Source: Azospirillum fermentarium (GTDB lineage: Bacteria; Pseudomonadota; Alphaproteobacteria; Azospirillales; Azospirillaceae). From it: a stretch of 64,000 nt of DNA. The translations under genes and the position numbers were made by a program. Under the pieces are notes generated by a model. The model had not been told where the DNA came from and made no database searches. It saw only the letters and a program-made list of their open reading frames with translations. Positions 28,976 through 39,119 of the stretch are shown one piece after another; the first letter of the stretch is position 1; each line of letters begins with the position of its first letter. The DNA lies in contig NZ_JAOQNH010000001.1 of NCBI RefSeq assembly GCF_025961205.1, forward strand, positions 1,016,001 to 1,080,000. Reading direction: 5' to 3'.

Positions 28976-31498
28976 GTGACGACGTTCAACGGATATGCCC
29001 CACCGCTCATCGCCGTGGGGGTGGGTGCGGTGGCCCTGTTGGCGGGCGCCGTGGACCTGTCGCCGGCGGTGGCGCTGGCCGGTGGCGGCGGTCTCGCCGG
29101 GGCCACGGCCCTGGCGTGGCTGTGCCGTGGCCGTCAGTCGCGGTCCGACACCCTCGATGCCGTCCTGGCCACGGCCCCCCACCCCTGGTGCCGGGTCCGG
29201 GGGGGGGACATCACCGCCGCCGCGCCCGGTTTCGCCAGCCTGCTGGGCGGCAGCCTTCCAGCCCGTCTGGAGGCCATCGCCGCCGCGCTGGTGCCCGCGG
29301 ACGCCGCCGCCTTCGCCGCCGCGTCCGAGGAGCTTGGCCGCTCCGGCATCGGTTTCCGCCTGGAGGTGGAAAGCCGGGAGGGCCGGCGGCTGGTGCTGAC
29401 CGGGGCGGCCCTGGCGGAGGCGGACGAGGCCGGAGACGGTGGCAACGGAGCCATGGTGCTGTGGGCCGAGGACGGAACCGCCGCGGTCCGGGCGCACAGC
29501 GCCGCCGAACGGGCCCGGCACGCCGCCGAGAGTGCCGCCGGGGTGGCGGAAACCGAAACCGTCCGTCTGCGCACCGCGCTGGAGGCGCTGCCGCTGCCCG
29601 TGTGGATGCGCAGCGAGGATCTGGCCGTCATATGGTGCAACCGCGCCTATGCCCGCGCGGTGGAAGCCGAACCCGCCGCCGCGGTGGCCGAAGCGCGTGA
29701 ACTGGTGCCCGACGGCGGCGCCCGCCCCATGGCCGCCCGCGCGCGGGCCGAGGGGGTGGCCCAGTCCCGCCGCTACACCGTGGCGTTCGGCACCGAACGC
29801 CGCCTGCTGGAGGTGACGGAGGTTTCGCTGCCCCTGCCGCAGGGGGATGCGCTGGCGCTGGGCTTCGCGCTCGACGTGACGGAGACGGAGACCCTGCGCA
29901 GCGAACTGGCCCGCCATCAGGCCGCCCACGCCGAGGTGCTGGAGCGGCTGGGCTCGGCCATCAGCGTGTTCGGCCCCGACATGCGGCTGAAGTTCCACAA
30001 CCAGGCCTATGCCCGCCTGTGGGAACTGGACGAGGCGTTCCTGCGCACCGAGCCCACCCACGGCGAGGTGCTGGAGGATCTGCGCGCCCGCCGCAAGCTG
30101 CCGGAATACGCCGATTTCCCCAGCTTCAAGCGCGAGCGGCTGGCCCAGTACACCCGGCTGATCGAGCCGATGGAAGAGATGATGCACCTGCCCGACGGCA
30201 CGACGCTGCGGGTGCTGCTGGCCCCCCATCCGCTGGGCGGGCTGATCATGATCATGGAGGACGTCACCAACACGCTGGCGCTGGAATCCTCGTACAACAC
30301 GCTGATGGCGGTGCAGCAGGAAACCCTGGACAATCTGGCCGAGGGCATCGCCGTCTATGGCGGCGATGGACGGCTGAAGCTGTCCAACCCGTCCTATGCC
30401 CGCATCTGGAACCTGTCGGATCAGGATCTGCAGGGCGAACCCCACATCGCCGACATCCTGGAGCACATGCGCCCGTTCTTCGTGGACGAAACCGTGCCCG
30501 GCGGGCCTTCGGGCGGGGCGGTGTCCGGCGGCTTCGGCTTCCCGCCCATGGCCGGCTGGGGCGGGGACTGGGATTTCCTGAAGGACGAGATGATCGGCGC
30601 CACCCTGGAACGCGCCGTGCGGTCGGGCCGGCTGGAACGGCGCGACGGGTCGGTGGTGGAATTCTCCACCGTGCCGCTGCCCGACGGGGCAGTGCTGACC
30701 AGCTATCTCGACGTCACCGACAGCGCCCGGCTGGAACAGGCGCTGCGCGCGTCCAACGCGGCGCTGGAGGCGGCGGACCAGTTGAAGACCGAGTTCATCG
30801 CCAACGTCTCCCACCATCTGCGCACGCCGCTCAACAGCATCATGGGCTACGCCGACATGCTGGCCGGGCAGTATTTCGGCCCGCTGACCCCGCGGCAGGC
30901 CGAATGCGTCACCAGCATGCAGACGGCGGGGGAGCGGCTGCTGGGGCTGATCGACGATGTGGTGGATCTGGCCAGCATCGGCGCCGGGGTGACAGCCCTG
31001 GAGCGCGGCCCGGTGGATCTGGCCGATGTGGTGGAAACCGTCGCCGGGCTGACCCAGGAATGGGCGCGGCGGGAGGAACTGCGGCTCGACGTGACCATTG
31101 CCCCCGGCCTCGGCACGCTGGAGGGGGACGACAAGCGGCTGAAGCAGGCGCTGTTCACGCTGGTGGTCGCCGCCATCCGCAGCCGGCCCGCCGACGGGCG
31201 GGTGGTGCTGCGGGCCGAGCGCACCGGGGACGGCGCCCGGCTGACGGTGGGCGACCCCGCCGCCGACACGGGCGGGCGCCGGTTCGATTCCGCCCCGCCG
31301 TTCGACGCCGGGCGTTTCGGCACTCCCCCGTTCGACGGCGCGCGGTTCGAGCCGGCGGGCACCGACCCGGCCCTGGGGCTGGCGCTGGTGCGCAATGTCA
31401 TCGACCTGCACGGCGGGCGGATGGAGGTGAGCGAGGCGCCGGGCTGCGGCCTTCTGGTGCGCTGCTCCTTGCCGGTGACGGCGGTGCAGGCGGGGTAG
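28976..31498 (+). CDS. PAS-domain sensor kinase with DivL-like layout and degenerate ATPase domain
   Basis: 840 residues from a GTG start (an alternative start at 28931 adds 15 residues). Two N-terminal membrane segments, then several PAS domains (~210-300, ~320-430 and ~440-580). The HisKA helix reads [18 protein letters not shown] with His 613. The PAS-7-type segments ([13 protein letters not shown], then [12 protein letters not shown]) and overall order resemble Caulobacter DivL, but the acceptor His is kept. The ATPase domain is eroded: the N-box Asn is missing ([13 protein letters not shown]) and the D-box/G1 region is replaced by Pro/Phe-rich sequence. It may act mainly as a phosphatase or signalling scaffold. 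Confidence 0.8.
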   Translation: MTTFNGYAPPLIAVGVGAVALLAGAVDLSPAVALAGGGGLAGATALAWLCRGRQSRSDTLDAVLATAPHPWCRVRGGDITAAAPGFASLLGGSLPARLEAIAAALVPADAAAFAAASEELGRSGIGFRLEVESREGRRLVLTGAALAEADEAGDGGNGAMVLWAEDGTAAVRAHSAAERARHAAESAAGVAETETVRLRTALEALPLPVWMRSEDLAVIWCNRAYARAVEAEPAAAVAEARELVPDGGARPMAARARAEGVAQSRRYTVAFGTERRLLEVTEVSLPLPQGDALALGFALDVTETETLRSELARHQAAHAEVLERLGSAISVFGPDMRLKFHNQAYARLWELDEAFLRTEPTHGEVLEDLRARRKLPEYADFPSFKRERLAQYTRLIEPMEEMMHLPDGTTLRVLLAPHPLGGLIMIMEDVTNTLALESSYNTLMAVQQETLDNLAEGIAVYGGDGRLKLSNPSYARIWNLSDQDLQGEPHIADILEHMRPFFVDETVPGGPSGGAVSGGFGFPPMAGWGGDWDFLKDEMIGATLERAVRSGRLERRDGSVVEFSTVPLPDGAVLTSYLDVTDSARLEQALRASNAALEAADQLKTEFIANVSHHLRTPLNSIMGYADMLAGQYFGPLTPRQAECVTSMQTAGERLLGLIDDVVDLASIGAGVTALERGPVDLADVVETVAGLTQEWARREELRLDVTIAPGLGTLEGDDKRLKQALFTLVVAAIRSRPADGRVVLRAERTGDGARLTVGDPAADTGGRRFDSAPPFDAGRFGTPPFDGARFEPAGTDPALGLALVRNVIDLHGGRMEVSEAPGCGLLVRCSLPVTAVQAG

Positions 31499-31635
31499 GG
31501 CTGCGTTTGCCGCGGGTGTAACGCCCCTTTGCCGCGACAACGGCGGGAACGGCGGTTGCGCCGATTCGCGTCCTTGGCTAGACTCGCCAGCCATTGCATG
31601 GGCCGTGCTGACATGCGCTGCTTCCAGGTGCCGCG

Positions 31636-32364
31636 ATGACCGCTCCCGACGGATCCTCCATCGACAGCCTCGGGCCTTCGTCCGGGGGGGATGGGCCGTC
31701 GGCGCTCGTGCCCTGCTGCGGGCGGTCGGTGGTGGCCGGGCGCCGGGTGGCGTGCCCGCCGCTGTTCGCGGACGCGGTGCAGGGGCTGGCGGTGCGCCGC
31801 GGCTGCGACACGGGTGCGCTGGTGGCCGCCGCCCTGCTGCTGGGTGGTGACGAGCGGCTGGCGGCCACCGACGATCCCGGCGCGGGGGATGCCGGGCTGA
31901 TGCTGGTCCTGCCCCCCGGTGCGGCATCCCTGGGCGACGGGGCGGTCCGCCGGCTGCTGGTGCTGGCGCTGCGGCTGGCCGATCCCGCCGCGTGGCGCCT
32001 GACGCCGCCGGACCCGGCGGAGGAGGAGCGGGCCCGGCTGTCCGCCCGCGTGGAAACCCTGGAATACCGCAACAAGGCCCTGGCCAACGCCCTGGAACGG
32101 GTGTCGTTCCAGCCCCTGAAGGAAGGGGTGCTGCACGTGCGCGATGCCGCCCAGATGTTCGGTTTCGCCAACGAATGGTGCTTCGACGAGGACCGGGTGG
32201 TCCGCCGGTTCCGCGAACTGGCCCCCGTCTACCATCCCGACACCGGGGTGGTCGCCTGCCGCGAGCGGATGGCCCAGTTGATCGAGGCGCGCAATGTGCT
32301 GGTCCGCCACGTGCGCACCGTCTATCCCGCCGGCCTGTGGCCCGGCCATCGCCGGGCGGTGTAA
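31636..32364 (+). CDS. Protein with C-terminal J-domain-like segment
   Basis: 242 residues. The first ~130 residues are Gly/Ala/Leu-rich without a recognised fold, and a short coiled coil follows (~135-160). The last ~65 residues resemble a J domain: RRFRELAPVYHPDTG contains the HPD tripeptide that activates DnaK. A final helix RMAQLIEARNVLVRHV matches the usual post-HPD helix. It could recruit DnaK to a specific client. It is 137 bases downstream of the PAS kinase, in the same direction. The J-domain assignment rests on pattern only. Confidence 0.6.
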   Translation: MTAPDGSSIDSLGPSSGGDGPSALVPCCGRSVVAGRRVACPPLFADAVQGLAVRRGCDTGALVAAALLLGGDERLAATDDPGAGDAGLMLVLPPGAASLGDGAVRRLLVLALRLADPAAWRLTPPDPAEEERARLSARVETLEYRNKALANALERVSFQPLKEGVLHVRDAAQMFGFANEWCFDEDRVVRRFRELAPVYHPDTGVVACRERMAQLIEARNVLVRHVRTVYPAGLWPGHRRAV

Positions 32365-32463
32365 CCCGTCCGCGTTCTTCTCCCTTGAAGACGTACCCCG
32401 TACGGCCAATCTATGACGCGGCCGTATCGGGCGGCCCGACTTCATCCGTGGGGGATACGATCC

Positions 32464-32688
32464 ATGCCGACCAACCAGTCCCTGACCAACATTCTCGACA
32501 AGGCGTACGAGAACAAGCCGCTGAAGGAAATCATCGAAGCCTCGCCCGCCGCCCTTCAGGGCGTGTCGGAAAAGGATGCCGAGGCCCTGAAGCAGGCGTT
32601 CGACATCAAGACGATCAAGGATCTGGCGGACAACAAGTTCATCCGCTGGGCGCAGGCGCTGGTGACGCTGGCCGCGCAGGAAAAGTAA
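32464..32688 (+). CDS. Small helical protein with helix-hairpin-helix-like repeat
   Basis: A 74-residue soluble protein. The segment LQGVSEKDAEALKQAFDIKTIKDLADNKFIRWAQAL has the loop-helix pattern seen in HhH-like domains (two short helices around GVSEKDAEAL, then a third). No catalytic residues are visible. GGGGGAT precedes the ATG. Similar small proteins occur in other Rhodospirillales as far as I recall. The role is unknown and there is no clear operon partner. Confidence 0.65.
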   Translation: MPTNQSLTNILDKAYENKPLKEIIEASPAALQGVSEKDAEALKQAFDIKTIKDLADNKFIRWAQALVTLAAQEK

Positions 32689-32740
32689 TTCCGCCCGCCC
32701 CGTGCGCCGCCCTTTCCCCGCCAGCGGGGGACGGGTGGCG

Positions 32741-33544
32741 TCAGGGTTCGAACTGTTCCTTCAAGATCCGTTCCTCGAAATTGAATTCGGGGTCGAACAG
32801 CAGGGTCAGGGCGATTTCGCGGGCCTCGCGCACGTCCACCTGCACCACCTCGCGCACTTCGGTGAAATCGGCGACGGCGCTGACCGGGCGCTTGTGTGTT
32901 TCCAGCACGTCGAAGGTGATGGTGGCCGTGTGAGGCAGCAGCGCCCCGCGCCAGCGCCGCGGGCGGAACGCGCTGATGGGGGTCAGGGCCAGGATCCCGG
33001 CGGCCAGCGGCACGATCGGGCCGTGGGCCGACAGGTTGTAGGCGGTGGACCCCGCCGGCGTGGCCACCAGACACCCGTCGCAGATCAGCTCCTGCATGCG
33101 CACCTTGCCGTCCACGGTGATGCGCAGCTTGGCCGCCTGGCGGGTTTCGCGCAGCAGCGACACCTCGTTGATGCCGATGGCTTCCACCATGTCGCCGTTG
33201 GTGCGGGTGGCGACCATGCGCAGCGGGTGCAGGGTGACGCTCTGGGCGCGGGCCACCCGTTCGGGCAGGTCGTGGTCGCGGTAGGCGTTGAGCATGAAGC
33301 CCACCGACCCGCGGTTCATGCCGTAGACCGGCTTGGCGGTGCCGTTGCCCACGCTCAGCGACCGGTGCAGGGTTTCCAGCAGGAAGCCGTCCCCCCCCAG
33401 CGCCACGATGACGTCGGCATCCCCGATGGGGGTGTTGCCGTAGCGGTGGACGAGCCGGGTGCGGGCCGCCCGCGCCTCGTCGGTGTCGGCGCACACGAAG
33501 CTGAGGCGCGGCGGGTCGTCGGGATGGATGGGCAGGGTGTTCAT
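32741..33544 (-). CDS. nadK: NAD kinase
   Basis: Phosphorylates NAD to NADP in the cytosol. It is 267 residues, normal for the alphaproteobacterial form. The catalytic and ATP-binding motif GGDG is at residues 50-53 ([14 protein letters not shown]). NEVSLLRE and [18 protein letters not shown] are the conserved nucleotide-binding segments. The start MNTLPIHP is preferred to an upstream in-frame ATG, since the extension is Pro-rich and not conserved. It lies downstream of moaA on the same strand, 99 bases apart. Confidence 0.93.
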   Translation of the reverse strand: MNTLPIHPDDPPRLSFVCADTDEARAARTRLVHRYGNTPIGDADVIVALGGDGFLLETLHRSLSVGNGTAKPVYGMNRGSVGFMLNAYRDHDLPERVARAQSVTLHPLRMVATRTNGDMVEAIGINEVSLLRETRQAAKLRITVDGKVRMQELICDGCLVATPAGSTAYNLSAHGPIVPLAAGILALTPISAFRPRRWRGALLPHTATITFDVLETHKRPVSAVADFTEVREVVQVDVREAREIALTLLFDPEFNFEERILKEQFEP

Positions 33545-33643
33545 CGGCGCGTCGGATGGTCGGGGCCACGGCGGGGTGCCGGCCGGTATGACCATAGCCT
33601 ATCGGAGGGGAAAAAGCCCCCCTTAACACGGGGTGGGGGGGAC

Positions 33644-34666
33644 TCAGCCCCCCGTCACGCTCATGTGGCGCGGCACGGCGGGGGCCTGGTGCCGGCGGTC
33701 GATGATGAAGTCGTGGCCCTTGGGCTTGCGGACGATGGCCTCGCGGATCGCCTGTTCCAGCAGCGCGTCGCTGTCGCTGACCCGCAAGGGGGTGCGCAGG
33801 TCGGCGGCGTCCTCCTGCCCCAGGCACATGTAAAGCGTGCCGGTGCAGGTCAGCCGCACCCGGTTGCAGCTTTCGCAGAAATTATGGGTCATCGGCGTGA
33901 TGAAGCCGATGCGCCGCCCGGTTTCCCCCACCGTCACATAGCGGGCGGGGCCGCCGGTGCGGTAATCGCTCTCGTCCAGGGTCCAGCGCGTCTGCAGCTC
34001 GGCGCGCACCACGGACAGGGGCAGGTATTGGTCGCAGCGGGACAGGTCGCCCAGCTCGCCCATGGGCATCACCTCGATGAAGGTGAGGTCGTAGCCCTCC
34101 TGCCCGCACCATTCGACCATGGTGTGGAATTCGTCGTCGTTGACGCCCTTCAGCGCCACGCAGTTGATCTTGATGGCCAGCCCGGCGTCGCGGGCCACCC
34201 GGATGCCCTCCAGGATCTTGCTCAGCTTGCCCCAGCGGGTGATCGCCTGGAACTTGTGCGGGTCCAGCGTGTCCAGCGACACGTTGATGCGGCGCACGCC
34301 GGCCTCCACCAGACCGGCGGCGTGCTTGAACAGCATGGTGCCGTTGGTGGTCAGCGTCAGCTCGTCCAGGGCGCCGCTCTTCACGTGCCGGCCCAGCGAC
34401 CGGATCAGGTTCATGATGTCCCGCCGCACCAGCGGTTCCCCGCCGGTCAGCCGCAGCTTGCGCGTGCCCAGCCGGACGAAGGCCGACGCCAGCCGGTCGA
34501 TCTCCTCCAGCGACAGCACTTCCGCCTTGGGCAGGAAGCTCATGTCCTCCGCCATGCAATAGACGCAGCGCAGGTCGCAGCGGTCGGTGACGGAGATGCG
34601 CAGGTAATTCACCGCACGCCCGAACGGATCGATGAGCGGCAGGGTGTCGGCGGACGGCGAAGACAT
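33644..34666 (-). CDS. moaA: GTP 3',8-cyclase (molybdenum cofactor synthesis)
   Basis: A radical SAM enzyme converting GTP to the first molybdopterin intermediate together with MoaC. The N-terminal cluster ligands are Cys 30, 34 and 37 (CDLRCVYC). The second cluster is in [18 protein letters not shown]. The C-terminus ends in the Gly-Gly tail required for activity. It is 340 residues. A GGAGGAG ribosome site lies 8 bases before the ATG. fdhD and mobA lie nearby (39120-40638), consistent with supply of cofactor to formate dehydrogenase. Confidence 0.95.
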   Translation of the reverse strand: MSSPSADTLPLIDPFGRAVNYLRISVTDRCDLRCVYCMAEDMSFLPKAEVLSLEEIDRLASAFVRLGTRKLRLTGGEPLVRRDIMNLIRSLGRHVKSGALDELTLTTNGTMLFKHAAGLVEAGVRRINVSLDTLDPHKFQAITRWGKLSKILEGIRVARDAGLAIKINCVALKGVNDDEFHTMVEWCGQEGYDLTFIEVMPMGELGDLSRCDQYLPLSVVRAELQTRWTLDESDYRTGGPARYVTVGETGRRIGFITPMTHNFCESCNRVRLTCTGTLYMCLGQEDAADLRTPLRVSDSDALLEQAIREAIVRKPKGHDFIIDRRHQAPAVPRHMSVTGG

Positions 34667-34856
34667 GGACGCGGCTCCTCCCTCGGACGGTTGGGTGCGG
34701 TTGAACCGGGAAGCACAGGTTCTCCGCATCTCGGCAACGGCCCTGTTTTTCCGCTCCCGGTCCTGGCCGGGAATCAGGAAATGGTCGTACCGCCGACATT
34801 ATCACAGGGGGGCGCCCGGCGGAAATCGTTCACAAAGGAACGAAACGCCCCTGCCG

Positions 34857-35030
34857 TCCCCCTCTCCCCCCCGAGAGGGCCGGGGAGACGGCTCGCTTTT
34901 CGCGCATCAGCCCGAAAAGCGAGCCGTCAGGCTCTCCAAACCTCACGTTTCGGCGTTGCTTCGCAACGGATGCCGGGCGTTCCGCGCGGCATCCGGCCCT
35001 CACCCACCCCTCTGCCCGCCGGGGAGAGGG
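34857..35030. repeat. REP/BIME-like palindromic intergenic repeats
   Basis: Fills most of the 380-bp gap 34667-35046. It contains a 16-bp perfect hairpin (34887-34902 with 34913-34928), CCCTCTCCCC-type blocks at both ends and a CCGCGCGGAACGCCCG-type core (in reverse). The core recurs beside the hemerythrin receptor gene (43190-43286). Confidence 0.7.
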
Positions 35031-35046
35031 CTTCCCGTCCCCCGGC

Positions 35047-36735
35047 CTACGCGGCTTTCCGCCGCAGGTCGGCCAGGAAGCTTTCGATCTGGGTCTTCAG
35101 GGTCATCGCCTCCCCGTTCAGGGAGGTGGAGGAGGTGGCGACCGCCTCCGCCGTGGTCAGCGTGCTGCCGGCGCTGGACGACACCACGGCGATGTCCTCG
35201 GAAATGCGCTGGGTGCCCTGGGCCGCTTCCTGCACCGAGCGGGAAATCTCGCCCATGGCGGCGTTCTGCTGTTCGACCGCGGCGGCGATGGTGGTGGCGC
35301 TGTCGTTGACGCCGCGGATGGTGGCTTCGATGCGGTCGATGGCGGTGACGGTGGCGGTGGTGCCGCTGTCCACCGACTGGATGATGCGGGTGATCTCGTC
35401 GGTGGCCTGGGCGGTCTGGCTGGCCAGCGCCTTCACCTCCGCCGCCACCACGGCGAAGCCGCGGCCCGCCTCGCCCGCGCGGGCGGCCTCGATGGTGGCG
35501 TTGAGCGCCAGAAGGTTGGTCTGGGACGCGATGCTGTTGATCAGCGTCGCCACCTCGCCGATGCGCTTGGTGGAATCGGACAGGGTGCGCACGGTTTCCG
35601 ACGTCTGCGCCGCCTCTTCCACCGCGCGGCGGGCGATGGCGGCGGAGTTTTCCACCTGCCGCCCGATCTCGCGGGACGAGCTGGACAGCTCTTCCGTCGC
35701 GGCGGCGACGGTCTGCACGTTGGTGCTGGTCTGTTCGGTGGCGGCGGCCACGGTTTCGCTGCGGCTGCGGGTGTTGCGGGCGCTGTCGGACAGGGCGCGC
35801 GACGCCCCGTTCAGCCGTTCGGTTTCCGTCGTCACCCGGTGCATCACGTCGCGCACGCGGGTTTCCATGTCGTCGGCCATGCGGCGCAGGGCGCGGGCCT
35901 CGTTCTCCGCCGCTTCGCGCTTCAGCCGTTCCTGGTCGTCCAGCAGGCGCCGGTTCTCGGCGGTGTTGTCCTTGAACACCTGCATGGCGGCGGCCATGGT
36001 GCCGAATTCGTCACGGGCGCCGGTGCTGGGGATGGTCACGTTCAGATCCCCCCGCGCCAGCCGGCCCATGGCGTCGGAAAAGTGCTGCACCGTCACCGCG
36101 ATGTGCCGCCCGATGACGAAGGCGCCCCCCGCCACCACCGCCGTCACCAGCAGCACGATGGCGATCATCTCCAGCGCGTTGCGGCGGAAGGCGGCGTCCA
36201 CGTCGTCGATGTAGACGCCGCTGCCGATGATCCAGTCCCAGCCGCCGGCCATGGTGGCGTACGACAGCTTGGGCAGGGGCTTGTCGCTGCCCGGCTTGGG
36301 AAAGCTGTAGTGGACGAAACCGCCCCCCGACGTGCCCGCCTTGATCAGCTCGCGGACGAAGGGCACCCCGTTGGGGTCGCGGGCGTCGGCCAGATCCAGG
36401 GTGTTTTCCACCTGCGGGCGCGGCGCCAGCACGACCAGCATGCCGTCGGGGCGGTAGACGAAGTGGTATTCGTTGCCGGCATAACGCATGCCGCGGATGG
36501 CATCGCGGGCCCTGGTCTGGGCCTCGGCCTCGCTCAAGCGGCCGGCGGCGGCTTCACCATGATAGTACTTGATCACCCCGGCGGCGGTCTGCACCGCCGC
36601 CTGCAGCTTGGCCTGCACCCCTTCCAATTGGTTGTCCCGCAGCCGCATGACGTCCAGCGTGCCGAGGACGATCATTCCCCCCGCAGCCAGAAACGTCAAA
36701 AGCAGCAGGCGGACCCGCGTTGACAATGCCGGCAT
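35047..36735 (-). CDS. Methyl-accepting chemotaxis protein with single Cache domain
   Basis: 562 residues: TM1 (~8-30), a periplasmic sCache_2-like domain (~35-185, with [12 protein letters not shown] and [15 protein letters not shown]), TM2 (~190-212), HAMP (~213-265) and a signalling helix bundle with the hairpin tip [20 protein letters not shown]. It should form trimers of dimers and control CheA at the pole. sCache_2 domains often sense small organic acids, but the ligand is not readable here. No che genes are adjacent. It is probably monocistronic. Confidence 0.92.
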   Translation of the reverse strand: MPALSTRVRLLLLTFLAAGGMIVLGTLDVMRLRDNQLEGVQAKLQAAVQTAAGVIKYYHGEAAAGRLSEAEAQTRARDAIRGMRYAGNEYHFVYRPDGMLVVLAPRPQVENTLDLADARDPNGVPFVRELIKAGTSGGGFVHYSFPKPGSDKPLPKLSYATMAGGWDWIIGSGVYIDDVDAAFRRNALEMIAIVLLVTAVVAGGAFVIGRHIAVTVQHFSDAMGRLARGDLNVTIPSTGARDEFGTMAAAMQVFKDNTAENRRLLDDQERLKREAAENEARALRRMADDMETRVRDVMHRVTTETERLNGASRALSDSARNTRSRSETVAAATEQTSTNVQTVAAATEELSSSSREIGRQVENSAAIARRAVEEAAQTSETVRTLSDSTKRIGEVATLINSIASQTNLLALNATIEAARAGEAGRGFAVVAAEVKALASQTAQATDEITRIIQSVDSGTTATVTAIDRIEATIRGVNDSATTIAAAVEQQNAAMGEISRSVQEAAQGTQRISEDIAVVSSSAGSTLTTAEAVATSSTSLNGEAMTLKTQIESFLADLRRKAA

Positions 36736-36910
36736 CGTGTTTTCCCCCCGAAAAACGGCCCCACACAAATCGTGCACAGCACGAAATGTATAATGTCGAA
36801 AGCCGTCCGTGTAGCAGGGAAAAAAGAAAAGACCATTTTCGGGCGAGGGCCAGACTGTAAGTTACACCCAAAGATAACATTTGAGCAGGATTTTTCCAAC
36901 CAAACCCTTT

Positions 36911-38986
36911 TCAGTGCCGGGTCGGGTTATCGGTTTTGAATGTATGCCCGGCTCCCGGAATCCCGTTGCGGCTGTCGCGTTCGCGCAGGTCGTCGTCGGT
37001 GGTGCGGGGCCGGCGCGGCGCGCCCAGCGCAAAGGGGTTGCCGCCCCCTTCCATCTGGTCGATCACGCGGCAGTCGTCGCACATGCGCAGGCGGTTGGCC
37101 GCCTCGGGCGTTGCGAACATGGGATGCTTGCCGGCCAGGGCGGCGACGATCTTGTCGATGGAGGATTTGGCCGCGAACGGCTTGCCGCAGCGGACACAGC
37201 AGAACGGTTCCTCCTCCTTCACCACCACCGCCCCGCGGGCGCTGTCGCGGAAGTCGATTTCCGGCACCAGGGTGATGACCTTTTCCGGGCAGGTGGCGCG
37301 GCACAGGCCGCACTGCACGCAGGCGTCCTGGGCGAAGCTCAGCATCGGCTTGTCCGGGTTGTCCAGCAGCGCGCCCGTGGGGCACACGCCGACGCAGGCC
37401 AGACAGAGGGTGCAGCCGTCCGCCGCCACCAGCACCCGCCCAAAGGGCGCGCCGTCGGGCAGCGGCAGCACCGCCGCCGGAGCCGGGGCCGCGGCGTTCA
37501 GGTGGCGCAGCCCCAGCATGGTCACCGTCCGCCGCCCGCCCATGGGCAGGAACAGCCGGGCCGGCGGTGCCGCATCGGCGGGCAGCGACCACAGCAGTTC
37601 CTCCACCGCATCCGGGTCGGCGGCGTCGATCACCGCCACCCGCCCGGCGCCATAGCCCATGCCGGCCATCAGCGTCTCGGCCAGCGCCACCTGCTGCGCC
37701 AGCCCCGCGGCCTCGTCCCCATGGTCCTTGGCCCGGTTGGCGGGGCCGGTCAGCACCCGCACCTGTGCGGCCCCATAGGCCCGGGCGGTGGTGAACAGCT
37801 CCAGCCCCACCTGGGTCACGGCGTTGACGGCAAAGGGGATGACGCGGGCCGGCAGGCCGCGGCCCAGCCGCGCCATCATCCCGATCATCGCATCGCCGTG
37901 GCGGGGGTCGTGGATCAGCAGCACCGGATCGGTACCCCCGGCGGCGGCGTAGGTCTCCATCAGCGTGCGCAGCCGCTCGAACAGGGTGGCCATGGGCGGC
38001 AGGGCATAGGTGACCGCCCCCGTCGGGCACACCGCCGCGCACGAGCCGCAGCCGGCGCAGACGTGCGGGTCGATGGACACGGCATCGCCGCGCGGGGTGA
38101 TGGCGCCGGTCGGGCACAGGTCCAGACAGCGGGTGCAGCCGGTCCGGCCGTTGCGGGCGTGGGCGCACAGGTCGGCGCGGGTGTCCACGTAGCGCGGCTT
38201 TTCGAAGGTGCCGGTCAGGCCGATGGCGGTCAGCACCGCCTCGGCCACCGCCGCCGGGTTCCTGGGATCGGGGCGCAGGTAGCCGTCGCGCTTGTCGTGG
38301 GCGGGGAACAGCGGCGTGCCGCCGGTCAGGTCGAGGATGATGTCGCAGCGCGACGTCACCCCGTCCTGCCCCGGCTCGAACGCCAGTTCCCGCCGCGACG
38401 ACGGGCGGGCCAGGGCGTAGCCGTCCACCACGACGTCGAAGGCGCCCAGCCACCCCCGCGCGCTGCGGATGGTGCCGGTGAACAGCGCCACGTCCATGGA
38501 GGCCGGCGGCAGCACATCGCGGGGGTGGGACAGCAGCACCGTCACGTCCAGATGGGGGGCGAGCGCGCGCGCCGCCTCCAGCGCCGTCTCGCCGGTGCCA
38601 TAGACCAGACACGCCCCCTCCGACGTCAGGGTGATGGCGCCGGTGGCGGGCACGTCCAGGGCGGCCTCGGCCAGCAGGGCGGCCATCTTCGGCCCGGCCT
38701 GCCCCCCCTCGTCGGACCAGCCGGCGCGCTCGCGGATGTTGACGAAGGACAGGGATGCCTCTTCCGGCGCCAGTTCGGCGAACAGCGGCGCCTCCTGGGT
38801 GCAGGCCACCAGCAGCGGCTCGCCGGAAGCAGCGGCGGCCTCGAACCGTTCATGCTCGCCGCGGCACAGCGCCGTATGGACGGTGGGGGCGGCAGCGGAC
38901 CCGCAGGCGCGGGCCAGGGCGGCGCCGTCCACGCTCATGCTGTTCTGACAGTTGCAGACCAGAACCGTGCGTCCGTTGCGTTTCAT
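36911..38986 (-). CDS. Large 4Fe-4S ferredoxin-type protein linked to formate dehydrogenase maturation
   Basis: 691 residues. Four ferredoxin-like cysteine groups: CTRCLDLCPTGAI (~285), CAGCGSCAAVCPTGAV (~308), CTLCLACVGVCPTGAL (~528) and CVQCGLCRATCPEKVI (~555). A later CVRCGKPF and CDDCR pair may bind metal. The N-terminal third has LVCNCQNSM, like the corresponding proteins beside fdhD in other alphaproteobacteria. It is cytosolic. It is divergent from fdhD-mobA, with a 133-bp shared control region. An electron-transfer or maturation role for a molybdenum formate dehydrogenase is inferred from context. Confidence 0.85.
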   Translation of the reverse strand: MKRNGRTVLVCNCQNSMSVDGAALARACGSAAAPTVHTALCRGEHERFEAAAASGEPLLVACTQEAPLFAELAPEEASLSFVNIRERAGWSDEGGQAGPKMAALLAEAALDVPATGAITLTSEGACLVYGTGETALEAARALAPHLDVTVLLSHPRDVLPPASMDVALFTGTIRSARGWLGAFDVVVDGYALARPSSRRELAFEPGQDGVTSRCDIILDLTGGTPLFPAHDKRDGYLRPDPRNPAAVAEAVLTAIGLTGTFEKPRYVDTRADLCAHARNGRTGCTRCLDLCPTGAITPRGDAVSIDPHVCAGCGSCAAVCPTGAVTYALPPMATLFERLRTLMETYAAAGGTDPVLLIHDPRHGDAMIGMMARLGRGLPARVIPFAVNAVTQVGLELFTTARAYGAAQVRVLTGPANRAKDHGDEAAGLAQQVALAETLMAGMGYGAGRVAVIDAADPDAVEELLWSLPADAAPPARLFLPMGGRRTVTMLGLRHLNAAAPAPAAVLPLPDGAPFGRVLVAADGCTLCLACVGVCPTGALLDNPDKPMLSFAQDACVQCGLCRATCPEKVITLVPEIDFRDSARGAVVVKEEEPFCCVRCGKPFAAKSSIDKIVAALAGKHPMFATPEAANRLRMCDDCRVIDQMEGGGNPFALGAPRRPRTTDDDLRERDSRNGIPGAGHTFKTDNPTRH

Positions 38987-39119
38987 GGCCGTCCCGCTCC
39001 CTCGTCGGCGTGTGCTGGAAAGATGTTGGCCGTTCTAACGGTCCCGGCAGCGCGAGGCGACGGGAATCTTTTTCGGCCAATCCCTTGCCGTGGACGGAGC
39101 AGGGCGCCACACTGGGGGC

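Noticed and set aside
34667..34830. Molybdenum-cofactor riboswitch upstream of moaA
   Set aside because: The region lacks a recognisable Moco-motif fold. Its structure is explained by REP-like palindromes further upstream.
32702..36214. Plus-strand frame of 1170 codons
   Set aside because: It is antisense to nadK, moaA and a chemoreceptor, and its composition is unlike a protein.
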